Source of the DNA: Obscuribacter phosphatis_A | GTDB taxonomy: Bacteria; Cyanobacteriota; Vampirovibrionia; Obscuribacterales; Obscuribacteraceae | Direction of reading: 5' to 3' | Assembly: GCA_017303615.1 (NCBI GenBank) | Contig: JAFLCK010000004.1 | Location: forward strand, 62,001-126,000 | DNA: 64,000 bases | In this document: positions 63,224 through 64,000 of the stretch, piece after piece | How the letters are laid out: the number at the start of each line of letters is the position of its first letter | Position numbering within the stretch: the stretch's first letter is position 1 | The notes under the pieces: generated by a model | Databases searched by the model: none | What the model saw: only the letters and a program-made list of their open reading frames with translations | What the model was told of the DNA's origin: nothing | Made by a program: the position numbers and the translations under genes

Positions 63224-64000
63224 TCAGTTTTTCTTCAAGAGGACAGTATTGAGAGCTTGCTCTACATCTAATCTCAATTCGGTTGCCGTTTGATACCTGT
63301 CATCAGGTTCCTTCTTGAGCAACTTGGAAATAATCGGTTCAAAAGGATTGCCGACCTCAAGAATATCCGGGCGCACTGATGAAATCGGAGGCGCATCCTC
63401 AAGCAAATGTTTCATCAATATTGATTCTGCCGACTCGCCCTCGAACGGCACTTTGCCGGTGAGCATCTCAAACATCATAATGCCGATGGCATAGAGATCT
63501 GTTCTGATATCAATGGGGCGATCTTTCAGCTGCTCGGGGGCAATATATTCCGGCGTTCCGACCATTCTTCCGGTCTTGGTTAGACGTTTGCTGCCGTGCA
63601 CTAAGTTAGAGATACCGAAGTCAACAATTTTGACCCAGTCAGGTCGGTCTGATTTATGCTGCAGCAAGACATTATCCGGCTTCAAATCTCTATGGATAAT
63701 TCCCATACTATGGGCTTCTTGCAAGCCACGACACATTTGAACAATGATATTGCCTGTAGTGGCATAGGGCAAAGCCCCCTGACTATGTATCTTGTCGGCA
63801 AGAGCTTCACCCTTGATGTATTCCATAACCAAATATGGTTCTTTGCCGCCAATCGAGCCCACATCGTAAACAGAAACAATATTTGGATGATTGAGCTTAG
63901 CCGTCAGTTTGCATTCACGTTCAAATCTTTCAATCGAGTTTTTGTTGCTCAAAAGCCAGCCTTGCATAACTTTGATAACAACAGTACGCTCCATCTGCAC
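63224..64000 (-). CDS. Ser/Thr protein kinase (partial, 5' end outside window)
   Basis: 258 codons, open to the right edge. The kinase catalytic core is visible: Lys in VVIKVMQ, Glu in ERECKLTAKLNHPNI, the hinge-region LVMEYIKG, catalytic HRDLKPDNVLL, DFGISNL, GTPEYIAPEQ, and the C-lobe DIRTDLYAIGIMMFEMLTG. It ends soon after the kinase domain (LRLDVEQALNTVLLKKN) with no membrane helix in the visible part, unlike the other kinases. The glycine-rich loop and any N-terminal domain lie outside. It precedes the FecR-like gene by 59 bases on the same strand. Confidence 0.92.
   Translation of the reverse strand: MQMERTVVIKVMQGWLLSNKNSIERFERECKLTAKLNHPNIVSVYDVGSIGGKEPYLVMEYIKGEALADKIHSQGALPYATTGNIIVQMCRGLQEAHSMGIIHRDLKPDNVLLQHKSDRPDWVKIVDFGISNLVHGSKRLTKTGRMVGTPEYIAPEQLKDRPIDIRTDLYAIGIMMFEMLTGKVPFEGESAESILMKHLLEDAPPISSVRPDILEVGNPFEPIISKLLKKEPDDRYQTATELRLDVEQALNTVLLKKN

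Overview
This 64 kb window reads as ordinary, gene-dense chromosome of a diderm, aerobically respiring bacterium of roughly 48% GC. Lipid A genes (lpxA, fabZ), a predicted outer-membrane barrel protein, a complete TCA segment (aconitase, succinate dehydrogenase), tryptophan dioxygenase, many membrane-anchored Hanks-type Ser/Thr kinases, and TPR/CHAT proteins occur together. This mix fits the non-photosynthetic relatives of Cyanobacteria (Melainabacteria/Vampirovibrionia, especially Obscuribacterales-like genomes). That assignment is an inference from gene content; no rRNA or ribosomal marker gene is present to test it. No prophage, insertion sequence or CRISPR array was seen.

Layout. 1-1.2 kb: fabZ-lpxA, cut by the left edge. 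1.4-6.0 kb: folE, then a probable operon of a Tat-exported metallophosphoesterase-like protein, tryptophan 2,3-dioxygenase, a VOC protein and an FAD oxidoreductase. 6.1-8.6 kb: a zinc-ribbon Ser/Thr kinase, a 43-residue membrane microprotein, a strong terminator and tRNA-Asn. 8.8-14.3 kb: YbjN-like protein, inositol-phosphatase-family enzyme, RNase D, a long acyl-CoA dehydrogenase and convergent exonuclease III. 14.3-15.0 kb: no intact gene, but frame-disrupted remains of a small membrane protein. 15.0-20.4 kb: a ribbon-helix-helix protein, a HEAT-repeat protein, a secreted Pro/Gly-rich protein, an aldo-keto reductase and an AmpG-like transporter. 20.5-27 kb: an S41 protease, aconitase, and a minus-strand set (TPR, alpha/beta hydrolase, GNAT, orphan small protein). 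27.1-30.5 kb: the succinate dehydrogenase operon, convergent with a DUF6088/AbiEi-like gene. 31-38 kb: secreted Gly-rich and SnoaL-like proteins, a GT-C-type membrane protein and a rhomboid protease. 38-41.9 kb: NanE, aldehyde dehydrogenase and an M23 peptidase.

Two signalling clusters stand out. At 41.9-47.8 kb, minus strand, a divergent RelA/SpoT-type nucleotidyltransferase-like gene overlaps a membrane Ser/Thr kinase with C-terminal leucine-rich-like repeats, followed by a paralogous kinase of the same design. At 58.9-64 kb, minus strand, a Ser/Thr kinase (cut by the right edge) precedes an exported FecR-like protein and an exported TPR-CHAT protease-like protein. Both suggest envelope sensing linked to cytoplasmic phosphorylation, and in the first case possibly to nucleotide alarmones.

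Between and around them are a TPR protein, a Nudix hydrolase, a second copy of the orphan small protein, a CCA-adding-type enzyme, a UPF0104/LPG-synthase-like membrane protein, a C-terminal processing protease, a corrinoid adenosyltransferase, a YciA-like thioesterase, a predicted outer-membrane protein and a secreted protein with a WGG nonapeptide repeat. All family assignments come from reading motifs; no database search was run.
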